Shown: positions 25,308 through 34,389, numbered from the stretch's first letter. The stretch: DNA of 64,000 nucleotides from JBMOOG01 sp049324535 (GCA_049324535.1 JBMOOG010000007.1:62001-126000), one strand, 5' to 3'. Notes: generated by a model from the sequence alone, not told the origin. Program-made: numbers and translations.

Positions 25308-26316
25308 GGGCGGTTCCCGGCATCAGAGCCTCAAACTCGGCAACGAGGGCGCGGCTGTCAACCGGCTCGGGCGCCCGTCGGCGGGCGAGGGCCGCCTGAG
25401 CGCGGGCGCAGGCGGCGGGCGTCAGCGTTCCGGCGGCGGCGAGGACCGCCTCCATCTCGGCGCGCGCGCCGTTGCAGTGCAGCGCGATGTCGCAGCCCGC
25501 GGCGATCGCCGCCCCGGCGCGGTCGCCGATGGTGCCGGGCAGAGCCTGCATCGAGAGATCGTCCGACAGGAGAAGCCCGCCGAACCCGATCACCTCGCGG
25601 ATGACGCCGATCGCGGCGGGCGAGACGGTCGCCGGGCGGTCGGGGTCGATCGCCTCATAGACCACATGCGCGGTCATCGCGGCCGGCAGGTCAGAGAGGG
25701 CCGCGAAGGGCGCGAAGTCCGACGCCAGATCGGCGCGGGCGGCGGCGACGCGCGGCAGGCCGATGTGGCTGTCCACCGCGGCGCGGCCGTGTCCGGGGAT
25801 GTGCTTCATGACCGGCAGGACGCCCCCGGCCAGCAGGCCCTCGGCGCAGGCGCGGGCGGCGGGGACCACCTCTTCGGCCTGGGTCGCAAAGCAGCGGTTG
25901 GCCAGAAAGGGATGGGTCAGCGGGCCCGCGACATCGGCCGTGGGCGCGCAGTTGCCGTCGATGCCGACGGCGCGAAGCTCGGCCGCGATCAGCCGATAGC
26001 GCAGCCAGACCGCGCGCGCCTGCGCCTGCGGCCCCTGCGCGGCGGTTGCGGCCATCTGATCCGCCGGGGGCAGCCATTCGCGCCAGTGCGGCGCGCGCAG
26101 GCGCTGGACGCGCCCGCCTTCCTGATCCACGAAGACCGGCGCATCGCGGCCGACGGCCTCGCGCAGCGCGCCGGTCAGCCGGCGCAGCTGGTCCGGGGTC
26201 TCGACGTTGCGGGCAAAGAGGATGAAGCCCCAGGGGTCGGCGTCCCGGAAGAAGGCCGTCTCGGCGGGCAAAAGCCGCGGCCCCTCGCAGCCGAGGATCG
26301 CGGCCGCCTGACCCAT
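25300..26316 (-). CDS. nagZ: Beta-N-acetylhexosaminidase (NagZ type)
   Basis: Cytosolic glycoside hydrolase family 3 enzyme, 338 residues, removing N-acetylglucosamine from muropeptides in peptidoglycan recycling. Visible features include WGFILFARNVETP, VFVDQEGGRVQRL, the KHIPGHGRAAVDSH loop that supplies the catalytic histidine-aspartate dyad, and LLLSDDLSMQAL with the nucleophile aspartate. It directly follows the SPOR-domain gene with no gap, a sensible pairing since SPOR domains bind denuded peptidoglycan. Confidence 0.94.
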   Translation of the reverse strand: MGQAAAILGCEGPRLLPAETAFFRDADPWGFILFARNVETPDQLRRLTGALREAVGRDAPVFVDQEGGRVQRLRAPHWREWLPPADQMAATAAQGPQAQARAVWLRYRLIAAELRAVGIDGNCAPTADVAGPLTHPFLANRCFATQAEEVVPAARACAEGLLAGGVLPVMKHIPGHGRAAVDSHIGLPRVAAARADLASDFAPFAALSDLPAAMTAHVVYEAIDPDRPATVSPAAIGVIREVIGFGGLLLSDDLSMQALPGTIGDRAGAAIAAGCDIALHCNGARAEMEAVLAAAGTLTPAACARAQAALARRRAPEPVDSRALVAEFEALMPGTAHA

Positions 26317-27267
26317 TCAGCGCACCTGAGCCGGCACGCAGTTGGCGCCTTCGGCCAGAAGCGCCTCGCAGAAGCTGCGCGCGTCGGCCAGATCCGCAAA
26401 ACCCGCGACGCGCAACCGGTAGAAGGTGTTGCCGCCGCTTTCGGCCTTCTGCACGACGCGATCCTTGCCCTCCATCAGGGCACCGAAGCGCTCGGCGATG
26501 CGGTCCCACTCGGCGCGGGCGGTCTCGGGCGTATCAAAGGCGCCAAGCTGCACCAGGCGCGCCCCCTCGGGCAGGCTTTCCGGGGCGACCTCCCGCGCGC
26601 TGCCGCGTCCGGCCAGAGCCTCGGCCACCGCGGCGGCGGCCGCCTCGGCCATGGCGTCGCCATCGGGGGCGTCGGGCACGTAGCTCGCGGTGTGCAGCTG
26701 CGCCGGTCGGTCGTGGCGCGCCTCGGGCCGCATCGGCGGGCGCAGCGAGCGGGCAACGCCCGGCACGCTGGCCGGGATCACCACGGCCGGCGCGGCCTCG
26801 GCCGCGGCCACCGGGACGGCGTCGGGATCGGGCGCCACCGGTTCGTCCGCCGCGAGCGGATCACCCGAGAGCGGCGCGGCCACCGGCCCGTCCATGCCGG
26901 CGGCGAGTTCGCCCATCGGAACCGCCTGCGGGCCGAGATCGGCCGGGGCGGGCGCAAGCCGCAGCTCACCGGGCGGGGGCGCGGCCTCGCCTTCGGCGGC
27001 GATGGCGTTGACCGCCAGCCCCTGATGCGCGGCAAGCTCGCCGCCCGGCGCGTCCGGCGCGACCCGGGCCGGCCCCTCGAGCGCCCGGATGACCGGAATG
27101 CCGGTCACGTCGCGCACCGCAAGCCGATAGCCCCAGACCCCCAGACCGACCACCAGCGCAAGCGAGGTCAGCGCCCCTGCCCCGTTGACCAGCCGCTGAA
27201 AACCCGCGCCCCGGTCCGATCCGTACGGATCGTCCGCCGCGAATTCCCCGAATTCCACGTCCGCCAT
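26317..27267 (-). CDS. SPOR-domain inner-membrane protein
   Basis: 316 residues: a short cytosolic N-terminus, one membrane helix (LTSLALVVGLGVWGYRLAV, about residues 34-53), a long Ala/Pro-rich periplasmic linker, and a C-terminal SPOR domain (RLVQLGAFDTPETARAEWDR to FCEALLAEGANC). SPOR domains bind glycan strands lacking stem peptides at the division site. Its position between argS and nagZ is conserved in the family. It probably links cell division or wall remodelling to muropeptide recycling. Confidence 0.9.
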   Translation of the reverse strand: MADVEFGEFAADDPYGSDRGAGFQRLVNGAGALTSLALVVGLGVWGYRLAVRDVTGIPVIRALEGPARVAPDAPGGELAAHQGLAVNAIAAEGEAAPPPGELRLAPAPADLGPQAVPMGELAAGMDGPVAAPLSGDPLAADEPVAPDPDAVPVAAAEAAPAVVIPASVPGVARSLRPPMRPEARHDRPAQLHTASYVPDAPDGDAMAEAAAAAVAEALAGRGSAREVAPESLPEGARLVQLGAFDTPETARAEWDRIAERFGALMEGKDRVVQKAESGGNTFYRLRVAGFADLADARSFCEALLAEGANCVPAQVR

Positions 27268-27335
27268 GCCCTGCCTCGCCCGCGCGCCGCGATGCGCGCG
27301 TCCTTGCTGCCCGTCCCCGGCGAGGTGCGCGTTTG

Positions 27336-29078
27336 TCAGCGCATCTCTTCCGCCGGGGTCACGCCAAGGATACCAAGGCCGGCGGAAATGACAACGCCCG
27401 TGGCGCGGGCCAGCGCGATCTTGGCCTGACTTGTGGCCGCATCGTCCTGAACGAAGCGCAGATCCGCCTCTTCGTTGCCGCGGTGCCAGAGCGCGTGCAG
27501 CTCCGAGGCAAGGTCGTAGAGATAGAAGGAGATCCGGTGCGGCTCGTGCCCGCGGGCGGCGATCTCGACCTGGCGCGGCCAGTCGGCGATCTTGCGCATC
27601 AGCGCGAGTTCGGCGGGATGCGCGAGTTTCGACAGGTCCGCCGCGGCAAGCGTCGCGTCGTCGGCCGCGATCCCCATCTCGGCCGCGCGGCGCAGCACCG
27701 AACGCACGCGGGCATGGGCGTATTGCACGTAGAAGACGGGGTTGTCCTTGGACTGTTCGAGCACCTTGTCGAAATCGAAGTCGAGCGGCACGTCGTTCTT
27801 GCGGGTGAGCATGATGAAGCGGGTCACATCCGCGCCGGCCTGCTCGACCACGTCGCGCAGGGTGACGAAGGTGCCGGCGCGCTTGGACATCTTGAACGGC
27901 GCGCCGTCCTTGAAGAGCTTGACGAGCTGGATGAGCCTGACCTCGAGCGGCACCCGGCCCTCGGACAGCGCGGCCACCGCCGCCTTCATCCGCTTGACAT
28001 AGCCGCCGTGGTCGGCGCCCAGCACGTCGATCAGCAGATCGAAGCCGCGCTCGATCTTGTCCCAGTGGTAGGCGATGTCGGGGGCGAAGTAGGTCCAGGA
28101 CCCGTCCGACTTGCGCACCGGGCGGTCGGTGTCGTCGCCGTAGGCGGTCGAGCGGAAGAGCGTCTGCTCGCGTTCCTCCCAGTCGTCGGTCAGCTCGCCC
28201 TTCGGCGCCTCGAGCGTGCCCTCGTAGACGAGGCCGAGCCCGCGCAGCCGGTCGAGCGCCGCCTCGATCCGGCCGGTGCCGTAGAGCGCCTTCTCGGACG
28301 AATAGACATCCATCGTCACGCCCAGGGTGCCGAGATCCTCGCGGATCATCGCCATCATGCGCTCGGTGGCGAAGGCGCGCACCTCGGCCAGCCAGTCGGA
28401 TTCGGGACGGTCGAGAAGGCTCGTGCCGTATGTCTGCCTGAGCGCCTCGCCCACCGGGATCAGGTAGTCACCGGGATAGAGCCCCTCGCGGATCTCGGGC
28501 TCGAGCCCGTTGGCCTCGCGGTAGCGCTCATAGGCCGAGCGCGCCAGCACATCGACCTGCGCGCCGCCGTCGTTGATGTAGTATTCGCGCGTGACGGCGT
28601 GGCCGGTGAAGGCCAGCAGATTGGCCAGGGCGTCGCCGAAGACCGCGCCGCGCACGTGGCCCACATGCATCGGTCCGGTCGGGTTGGCCGAGACGAACTC
28701 GACGTTGACCTTGCGCCCCTGCCCGAGGCGTGAGCGCCCGAAGTCCCGGTTCGCGGCCAGCGCCGCGCGCAGCACCCCGGCCCAGACCTCCGGGGCGAGG
28801 CGCAGGTTGATGAAGCCGGGGCCGGCGACCTCGGCCGAGGTGACGCGCGGGTCGGAGGCCAGCCGGCGGGTCAGGGCCTCGGCGATGTCGCGGGGCTTGA
28901 GGCCGGCGGGCTTGGCCAGCACCATCGCGGCGTTGGTCGCCATGTCGCCGTGCGCGGCGTCGCGCGGCGGTTCGACTGCCACCGCCGCGGTGTCGAGACC
29001 GGCCGGCAGCTCGCCCGCCGCCGCCATCGCGCCCAGCGCCTCCACGACCAGGCCGCGGATATCGGAAAAGAGGTTCAT
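27336..29078 (-). CDS. argS: Arginyl-tRNA synthetase
   Basis: Charges tRNA-Arg. At 580 residues it has the normal length. It carries the N-terminal Add-1 domain, the class I HIGH motif as HVGH in SANPTGPMHVGHVRGAV, the KMSKR motif in FKMSKRAGTFVTL, and the C-terminal DALR anticodon-binding domain (YVQYAHARVRSVLRRA to SFYLYDLASELHALWHRG). The ATG at 29078 gives the canonical MNLFSDI start. It is 50 bases after dgt on the same strand. Confidence 0.97.
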   Translation of the reverse strand: MNLFSDIRGLVVEALGAMAAAGELPAGLDTAAVAVEPPRDAAHGDMATNAAMVLAKPAGLKPRDIAEALTRRLASDPRVTSAEVAGPGFINLRLAPEVWAGVLRAALAANRDFGRSRLGQGRKVNVEFVSANPTGPMHVGHVRGAVFGDALANLLAFTGHAVTREYYINDGGAQVDVLARSAYERYREANGLEPEIREGLYPGDYLIPVGEALRQTYGTSLLDRPESDWLAEVRAFATERMMAMIREDLGTLGVTMDVYSSEKALYGTGRIEAALDRLRGLGLVYEGTLEAPKGELTDDWEEREQTLFRSTAYGDDTDRPVRKSDGSWTYFAPDIAYHWDKIERGFDLLIDVLGADHGGYVKRMKAAVAALSEGRVPLEVRLIQLVKLFKDGAPFKMSKRAGTFVTLRDVVEQAGADVTRFIMLTRKNDVPLDFDFDKVLEQSKDNPVFYVQYAHARVRSVLRRAAEMGIAADDATLAAADLSKLAHPAELALMRKIADWPRQVEIAARGHEPHRISFYLYDLASELHALWHRGNEEADLRFVQDDAATSQAKIALARATGVVISAGLGILGVTPAEEMR

Positions 29079-29128
29079 CTGCGCATCCCCCAGATCAGCC
29101 CCGGCCATGCCAGAGGCGCCGCGCGCCG

Positions 29129-30331
29129 TCAATGCCGGGGGCGGCCCGTCCCTTCGCGCGGGCCGCACAGACGCTCGTGCTCCTGAAGCGCGAAGCGGTC
29201 GGTCATCCCCGCCACATAGTCGAGCACGACCCGGGCGAGTTCGGTCCGGTCGCGCGCCCGTGCCACGTCGGCCCGCCATTCGGCCGGCAGCCGCGCCGGA
29301 TCCTCGAGGAAGAGGGGGAAGAGGTCGTTGACCACCGCCGTCACCCTCTGCCGCTCCACCACCACCGAAGGGGCGCGATACATGCGGTTGAAAAGAAACG
29401 ACTTGATCGCCTTGAGGTTCTGGTAGAGCGGCTTCGAGAAGCGGATCACCGGACCGTCCATGGCGCGGATCTCGTCCACCGAGGACGGCCGCGCGCTGTC
29501 CAGACGGTTGCGGGCCACGGCGATCACATCCTCGACCATCACCCCGAAGACGCGGCGCAGCGCCTCGTGCCGGCGCCGGGACGGATCGAGCCCCGGCCAG
29601 AGCCGGTCCACCTCGGCGAAGGCCGGCCCGGTGACCGGCAGCTCCATGAGGTCGGTCTCGGTGAAGAGCCCCGCCCGCAGGCCGTCGTGCAGGTCATGGT
29701 GGTTGTAGGCCACGTCGTCGGCCACGGCGGCGACCTGCGCCTCGGCGCTGGCGAAGGTTCCAAGCTCGAGGTCCCATTCGGCGTTCACCTCGGCCAGCGC
29801 GTAGGGCCAGGGCGGCGCGATCGGCCCGTTGTGCTTGGCGATGCCCTCGAGCGTCTCCCAGGTCAGGTTCAGCCCGTCGAAGCCGGCGTAGTGCCGCTCC
29901 AGCCGGGTGACGATCCGCAGCGCCTGCGCGTTGTGGTCGAAGCCGCCGTAGGGCGCCATCAGCTCGGCCAGCGCGTCCTCGCCGGTGTGGCCGAACGGCG
30001 GGTGGCCGAGGTCATGGGCCAGCGCCACCGCCTCGGCCAGGTCGGTGTTCAGCCCCAGATGCCCGGCGATGGTGCGCGCGACCTGCGCCACCTCGATCGT
30101 GTGGGTGAGCCGGGTGCGGTAATAGTCGCCCTCGTGCTCGACGAAGACCTGGGTCTTGTGCTTCAGCCGCCGGAAGGCCGAGGAATGGATGATCCGGTCC
30201 CGGTCGCGCTGGAAGGGCGAGCGGAAGGTGGACATCGCCTCGGGGTGCAGGCGGCCGCGGCTGTCTTCGGGCCGGCAGGCGTAGGGGGCAAGCGACATGA
30301 GGGCCTGTTCTTGAGCGGGCTTTCGCGTCAT
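29129..30331 (-). CDS. dgt: Deoxyguanosinetriphosphate triphosphohydrolase-like HD-domain protein
   Basis: dNTP triphosphohydrolase of the HD superfamily, 400 residues. The metal-binding set is visible: THTIEVAQVAR, ALAHDLGHPPFGHTGE with the HD pair, and DDVAYNHHDLHDGL. The N-terminus contains SAFRRLKHKTQVFV, typical of type 2 dGTPase-like proteins. It starts the cluster running to scpB, and is divergent from erpA with a 41-base promoter gap. Confidence 0.92.
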   Translation of the reverse strand: MTRKPAQEQALMSLAPYACRPEDSRGRLHPEAMSTFRSPFQRDRDRIIHSSAFRRLKHKTQVFVEHEGDYYRTRLTHTIEVAQVARTIAGHLGLNTDLAEAVALAHDLGHPPFGHTGEDALAELMAPYGGFDHNAQALRIVTRLERHYAGFDGLNLTWETLEGIAKHNGPIAPPWPYALAEVNAEWDLELGTFASAEAQVAAVADDVAYNHHDLHDGLRAGLFTETDLMELPVTGPAFAEVDRLWPGLDPSRRRHEALRRVFGVMVEDVIAVARNRLDSARPSSVDEIRAMDGPVIRFSKPLYQNLKAIKSFLFNRMYRAPSVVVERQRVTAVVNDLFPLFLEDPARLPAEWRADVARARDRTELARVVLDYVAGMTDRFALQEHERLCGPREGTGRPRH

Positions 30332-30372
30332 CCTATATGGCGTTTGTCACCGCAAGGATACCGGGTGCCGTC

Positions 30373-30705
30373 ATGGAACTGACCCTGCCGCCGAAAGTCA
30401 CGCCCCGCGCCTTCGCGCGGCTGGCCGAGATCAACGCCGCGAACGGCGCGCGCCAGGCGCTGCGCGTGGCCGTGACCGGGGGCGGCTGCTCGGGGTTCCA
30501 GTACGACATCCGCCTCGACGAACCGGTCGCGGACGATCTGGTGCTCGAGGGCGCGGGCCAGAAGGTGGTGGTGGACAGCACCTCGCTGCCCTTCCTCGCC
30601 AACGCCACCATCGACTTCTCCGACGAACTCATCGGGGCGCGCTTCGTGATCGACAACCCGAACGCCACCGCCTCCTGCGGCTGCGGCACCTCCTTCTCGA
30701 TCTGA
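30373..30705 (+). CDS. erpA: Iron-sulfur cluster insertion protein ErpA (A-type carrier)
   Basis: A-type Fe-S carrier of 110 residues. The three cluster-ligand cysteines are present: Cys39 in GGGCSGFQY and Cys102/Cys104 in SCGCGTSF. The body matches HesB/IscA proteins. The ATG at 30373 fits the family start; an ATG at 30337 would add 12 residues. The AAGGA element is somewhat far from 30373, so the start is not fully certain. The next gene begins five bases after its stop. Confidence 0.93.
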   Translation: MELTLPPKVTPRAFARLAEINAANGARQALRVAVTGGGCSGFQYDIRLDEPVADDLVLEGAGQKVVVDSTSLPFLANATIDFSDELIGARFVIDNPNATASCGCGTSFSI

Positions 30706-30710
30706 CCTCC

Positions 30711-31124
30711 ATGCGCGAGCACCTGCGGCTGCATCCGGCCCGCATCCTGAGCCGGGCGGAGTTTGCGGTCCGCGCGGCGTGGTTCGCCTCGGCGGCGGGG
30801 CTGTTTCTCGCGCTCTCGCTGGGGCTCGGGGTGCTGGGCTACCACACCTTCGCAGGCTTCACCTGGGTGGACAGCCTGCTCAATGCCGCGATGATCCTCA
30901 CCGGCATGGGTCCGGTCTCGCAGCTGCCGACCGATCAGGCCAAGATCTTCGCGACCGCCTATGCCGTCTATTCCGGGCTGGCCTTCACCTCGGTCAGCGC
31001 GATCCTGCTCTACCCCTTCGTGCAGAGGATGGTGCAGTTCCTGCACGCCACCCCGCCGGCCGCGGAAACCGAGGACGGGGCGCCCCCACCACACACGGAC
31101 GCCCCGCCCTCGCCCGGCGCCTGA
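30711..31124 (+). CDS. Small membrane protein resembling a K+-channel pore module with a lost selectivity filter
   Basis: 137-residue protein with two main hydrophobic segments, at about residues 20-45 and 80-105. Between them TWVDSLLNAAMILTGMGPV is laid out like the pore helix and filter of two-helix potassium channels (where one expects W-D-S-x-Y followed by TVGYGD), and KIFATAYAVYSGLAFT resembles the following inner helix. The filter itself is replaced by TGMGPV, so potassium selectivity is not expected. It is in an operon with erpA, five bases apart. The C-terminal tail is proline-rich. Function unknown. Confidence 0.7.
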   Translation: MREHLRLHPARILSRAEFAVRAAWFASAAGLFLALSLGLGVLGYHTFAGFTWVDSLLNAAMILTGMGPVSQLPTDQAKIFATAYAVYSGLAFTSVSAILLYPFVQRMVQFLHATPPAAETEDGAPPPHTDAPPSPGA

Positions 31125-31132
31125 GACCGTCC

Positions 31133-31432
31133 CTAGCCGGCCGGGCAGAGTTCGGGCACGGGCGCGCAGGCGGCGGGCCGGCCGGTCAGGCGGCCGGCGA
31201 CCATCGCCTCGCGGGTCTCGATGGCCAGGGTCTGGGCGCGGTGCAGGCCGCGGGCGCGCACCAGGATGCCGTGGCCGCCCGGGTCCGCGACCAGCACATA
31301 GCAGAGCGCGCCGCGGCAGAAGGGATCGCTGACGGTCAGGGTATCGTCGGCCAGAACCGGGCCGGCCACGGGCAGGAGGACGAGGGAAAGGGCAAGGGTG
31401 CGCGCAAGGGCGCGGGAACGGAAAGCAAACAT
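31133..31432 (-). CDS. Small secreted protein, unknown function
   Basis: 99-residue product with a clear Sec signal (RTLALSLVLLPVAGPVLADD, cleavage near residue 28) and a short mature domain with four cysteines (DPFCRGALCYV and AACAPVPELCPAG), which could form two disulfides. The ATG at 31432 has a TTGGAG site; the open frame before it is not supported. It ends eight bases from the convergent membrane protein gene. No family was recognised. Confidence 0.65.
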   Translation of the reverse strand: MFAFRSRALARTLALSLVLLPVAGPVLADDTLTVSDPFCRGALCYVLVADPGGHGILVRARGLHRAQTLAIETREAMVAGRLTGRPAACAPVPELCPAG

Positions 31433-31454
31433 GATGGGCTCCAAAGTCCGGGGA

Positions 31455-31477
31455 TCGCGGGGGCAAGGCCCCCGCGA
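31455..31477. other. Strong hairpin upstream of the small secreted protein gene
   Basis: TCGCGGGGGC, AAG, GCCCCCGCGA: a perfect ten-base stem with a three-base loop. It lies 23 bases upstream of the secreted-protein start codon on the minus strand, and has no adjacent T-run. It may be a leader structure or the 3' stem of minus-strand transcription arriving from 31642-32070. Confidence 0.45.
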
Positions 31478-31641
31478 CCGGAAAGCTGTTGACTGGATCA
31501 CTGCACAACGTCCCGGAGGCAATCTCGGGGACAGGAGAAGAGTGGCACGAATCGGGCTTTACGTAAGGTCAGGAATTCATGGCCTCGCCCCGGTCCGCGC
31601 CGGGGAGGCCGGCCGGCCCCTCCGTCACGCCACGCCGCCGC

Positions 31642-32070
31642 TCACGCCCCCGCCCGCAGGATATTGCACAGCGCGCGCCGCACGACGCGGTCGTCGGCCA
31701 CCTGGCCGGCCCGCACGGTGAAGCTGATCCGGGCGCGGCTGCCCTTGCCGGTCGCGGTCACGGTCGCGCGCAGGTGCTGGGTCCGGCCCGATCCCGAGGT
31801 CTCCTGCCAGGCGTCCACCCGCCCGCGCCCCGGGTCGGCGGCCACGCCGGAATAGCCGTCGGCGCGCATCCGGCGCGCGATGCGCTTGAGCGCGCTGCCC
31901 GCCTCGACGCCGGGAAGATCCTGCTCGGCGCTGAAGGTCAGGCCGGTGACCAGCGGCACCCCGGCCACTGCAAAGCTCGACTCGCACTGGCCCGCGCGCG
32001 CGGCCCCGGCCGCCGCCAGCATCAGCGCCGCGACCGTCGCGGCACGGGTCATCCTCTTGAACGTTCTCAC
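31642..32070 (-). CDS. Secreted protein, unknown function
   Basis: 142-residue protein beginning at a GTG with a CGGAGA site. The N-terminus MRTFKRMTRAATVAALMLAA is a signal peptide cleaved near GAARA. The mature part has a cysteine in QCESSF and another in RALCNILRAGA, probably disulfide-bonded, a basic stretch KRIARRMRADG and beta-strand-like segments. An ATG 18 bases later would abut the Shine-Dalgarno-like AAGAGG, so GTG is preferred. It is divergent from exonuclease III. No family was recognised. Confidence 0.6.
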   Translation of the reverse strand: MRTFKRMTRAATVAALMLAAAGAARAGQCESSFAVAGVPLVTGLTFSAEQDLPGVEAGSALKRIARRMRADGYSGVAADPGRGRVDAWQETSGSGRTQHLRATVTATGKGSRARISFTVRAGQVADDRVVRRALCNILRAGA

Positions 32071-32222
32071 CTGTGATCTCCGACAGAACCCCCATGGCGA
32101 CAATGGCTTGGGCGGTCCTTCTGTCGAGTGGGGAATACCCGCCCCGCCAAGGCCCCGGCACGACCGGGCTTGCGCCGGCGCGCGGCGGCGCCGATGATCG
32201 CGCACCCGAACCGGTGGACGCC

Positions 32223-33002
32223 ATGCGCATCGCAAGTTTCAACATCAACGGCATCAAGGCGCGGGCCGAGGCCCTGCCCGACTGGCTGGACGCGGCACGG
32301 CCCGACGTGGTGCTGCTGCAGGAGATCAAGTCGGTGGACGACGCCTTCCCGCGCGACCTCTTCGAACGGCGGGGCTATGCGGTCGAGACCCACGGCCAGA
32401 AGGGGTTCAACGGCGTCGCGATCCTGTCGCGGCTGCCGCTCTCGGACCTCGTTCGCGGCCTGCCCGGCGACCCCTCCGACGATCAGGCGCGCTGGATCGA
32501 GGCCACGGTGACCGGCGCCCGCCCGATCCGGGTCTGCGGTCTTTACCTCCCGAACGGCAATCCGGCGCCGGGGCCGAAATACGACTACAAGCTTGCGTGG
32601 ATGGCGCGCCTGCGGTCGCGGGCGGCCGAACTCCTCGCGACCGAGACCCCGGTGGTGCTGGCCGGCGACTGGAATGTCATCCCCCAGGACGAGGACGCCG
32701 CCCGCCCCGAGGCCTGGCGCGAGGACGCGCTCGCGCTCCCCGAAAGCCGCGCGGCCTTCCGCCGGATCCTCCACCTCGGCTATGCCGACGCCTACCGGCT
32801 GCGCGACCAGCGCCCCGGCGCCTACAGCTTCTGGGACTATCAGGCGGCCGCCTGGGAAAAGAACAACGGCATCCGCATCGACCATGTGCTGCTGTCGCCG
32901 CAGGCGGCCGACCTTCTGGACGGGGCCGGCATCGACAAGGCGGTGCGCGGCGGGGACAAGCCCTCCGACCATGTGCCGGTCTGGGTCGACCTCGCGGCCT
33001 GA
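32223..33002 (+). CDS. xth: Exodeoxyribonuclease III
   Basis: Apurinic/apyrimidinic endonuclease and 3'-exonuclease in base excision repair, 259 residues. The endonuclease/exonuclease/phosphatase motifs are intact: MRIASFNINGIKAR, LLQEIKSVDDAFP with the metal-binding glutamate, LYLPNGN, VLAGDWNVIP, and the C-terminal RIDHVLLSP and PSDHVPVWVD. The start at 32223 gives the canonical N-terminus. A repeat element lies directly after its stop, oriented for the convergent gene. Confidence 0.95.
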   Translation: MRIASFNINGIKARAEALPDWLDAARPDVVLLQEIKSVDDAFPRDLFERRGYAVETHGQKGFNGVAILSRLPLSDLVRGLPGDPSDDQARWIEATVTGARPIRVCGLYLPNGNPAPGPKYDYKLAWMARLRSRAAELLATETPVVLAGDWNVIPQDEDAARPEAWREDALALPESRAAFRRILHLGYADAYRLRDQRPGAYSFWDYQAAAWEKNNGIRIDHVLLSPQAADLLDGAGIDKAVRGGDKPSDHVPVWVDLAA

Positions 33003-33008
33003 TCCCCT

Positions 33009-33053
33009 CTTACTGGCGGAAATATCCCGGGGGTGCGGGGGCAGAGCCCCCGC
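33009..33053 (-). repeat. Dispersed hairpin-plus-tail repeat, copy 4
   Basis: On the minus strand GCGGGGGC, TCT, GCCCCCGC, then ACCCCCGGGATATTTCCGCC and AGTAAGAGG. It begins four bases after the stop of the M48 protease gene and ends just past the convergent xth stop, so it may serve both 3' ends. Confidence 0.75.
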
Positions 33054-33056
33054 CCG

Positions 33057-33743
33057 TCACCGGCCGAGGCCCCAGCGCGCCTCGTTGGCCTCGATCGCGC
33101 GGATGCGCTCGGCGGTCGGCGGATGGGTCATGAGCCAGGCCGGGGCCGCGGCCCCTGCCCCGGTCAGACGCTCGAGCTTGGCGAACAGCGACTTCTGCGG
33201 CCCGGTGCCGATGCCGGCCTTGACGAGCAGCGCCGAGGCGTAGGCATCGGCCTCGTATTCGTCGCGCCGCGACAGCCGGGCGGCCAGAAGGGTGGTCAGG
33301 AACCCGGCGATCCAGGCGCCGAGACCCGGAAGGAGGCGCCCGAGCAGCGTCGCCAGCATCAGCCGCAGCGCGTTCTGGCCCGAGAAGTCGATCATCCGCC
33401 GGCGGGAATGGCCCAGCGCGACATGGCCAAGCTCATGCGCGATCACGCTGGCCAGTTCCTCGGCGCTCACCTCGCCGTCGCGGAACTTCCGGTAGAAGCC
33501 CCGGGTGATGAAGATGCGGCCGTCCGGCGCGGCCAGTCCGTTCACCGGATCGACGTCGTAGAGATGCACCGGCACCTCGGGCACGTCGAGCGCGCGCGCC
33601 AGCCGCCTGCGCACCGGGTCGAGCGCGGGATCGGACAGCGGCCGGGACCGCGCGTTCAGTTCGGCCCGCAGCCGCCAGGCCGAGAAATGCCACATGGCAA
33701 GGCCATAGAGCACGATCAGCAGGAACGGCATGAACTTCAGCAT
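33057..33743 (-). CDS. M48-family zinc metalloprotease
   Basis: 228-residue membrane-anchored protease. One N-terminal helix (LKFMPFLLIVLYGLAMW) acts as an anchor. The zinc motif HELGH is at residues 103-107 (His103, Glu104, His107), and a third ligand is likely in RRDEYEADAYA. Two hydrophobic stretches near residues 125-150 may be membrane-associated. The C-terminal WLMTHPPTAERIRAIE is the family end motif. It is 31 bases downstream of the DedA gene on the same strand. Probable role: membrane-protein quality control. Confidence 0.88.
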   Translation of the reverse strand: MLKFMPFLLIVLYGLAMWHFSAWRLRAELNARSRPLSDPALDPVRRRLARALDVPEVPVHLYDVDPVNGLAAPDGRIFITRGFYRKFRDGEVSAEELASVIAHELGHVALGHSRRRMIDFSGQNALRLMLATLLGRLLPGLGAWIAGFLTTLLAARLSRRDEYEADAYASALLVKAGIGTGPQKSLFAKLERLTGAGAAAPAWLMTHPPTAERIRAIEANEARWGLGR

Positions 33744-33774
33744 GAGGCCGATATGGCGGCGGCGGCCCCCGCCT

Positions 33775-34389
33775 TCAAGCGGTCCGGCCGCGCGATCGGC
33801 GCAGGAGCACGCGCAGCCACCACCCGAGGCCGATCATCGCCCCGAGCCCGGCGAGGAAGCCCAGCGCCGAGCCCAGAAGCTCGGTCGCGGCCCCGAGATT
33901 GGCCGCAAAACCGAAACCGGTCCCGAGATAGAGCGCGACCCAGAGCGCCTCGCCCAGCGCCGACATGACGAGGAAGCGCCCCGGCGTGAAATCCGCGGCC
34001 CCGGCCACGAAGTTGAGCCAGGGACCGAGGGCGCTGAAGAGCCAGCGGGTCAGGAACACCGCCCAGTCGCCCCGGTCCTGCAGGAGCCCGCGCACGCGCC
34101 CGATCACCTTCGCCCGCGACGGGCTGGCCGAGAGCCGGCGCAGGAGCGGCGGGCCGGCCCGGCGGGCAACCCAGAATCCGGCCTGGTCGCCGAGGACCGC
34201 CCCGCCGAACGCCGCCGTCGCCGCCTGCCAGAGCACCAGATCCCCGGCCGCGGCGAAGGCGCCCCCGGTCAGCATCACCAGCGAGGCGGGCATCGGGATC
34301 GCGAGGCACGACAGGAAGGTGGACAGCGCCAGCACCCAGAGGCCGTGCACGGGCACCAGGGCCATCACCCAGTCGGTCACGCCGCTCAT
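33775..34389 (-). CDS. DedA-family membrane protein
   Basis: 204-residue polytopic protein with about five hydrophobic segments. DedA/SNARE-associated signatures include FLSCLAIPMPASLVMLTGGA, GDQAGFWVARRAG, and the arginine-containing FLTRWLFSALGPWLNFVAG. DedA proteins are inner-membrane lipid transporters or envelope-homeostasis factors, some acting on undecaprenyl phosphate or phosphatidylethanolamine. Its start overlaps the stop of the preceding gene by four bases. Confidence 0.88.
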   Translation of the reverse strand: MSGVTDWVMALVPVHGLWVLALSTFLSCLAIPMPASLVMLTGGAFAAAGDLVLWQAATAAFGGAVLGDQAGFWVARRAGPPLLRRLSASPSRAKVIGRVRGLLQDRGDWAVFLTRWLFSALGPWLNFVAGAADFTPGRFLVMSALGEALWVALYLGTGFGFAANLGAATELLGSALGFLAGLGAMIGLGWWLRVLLRRSRGRTA

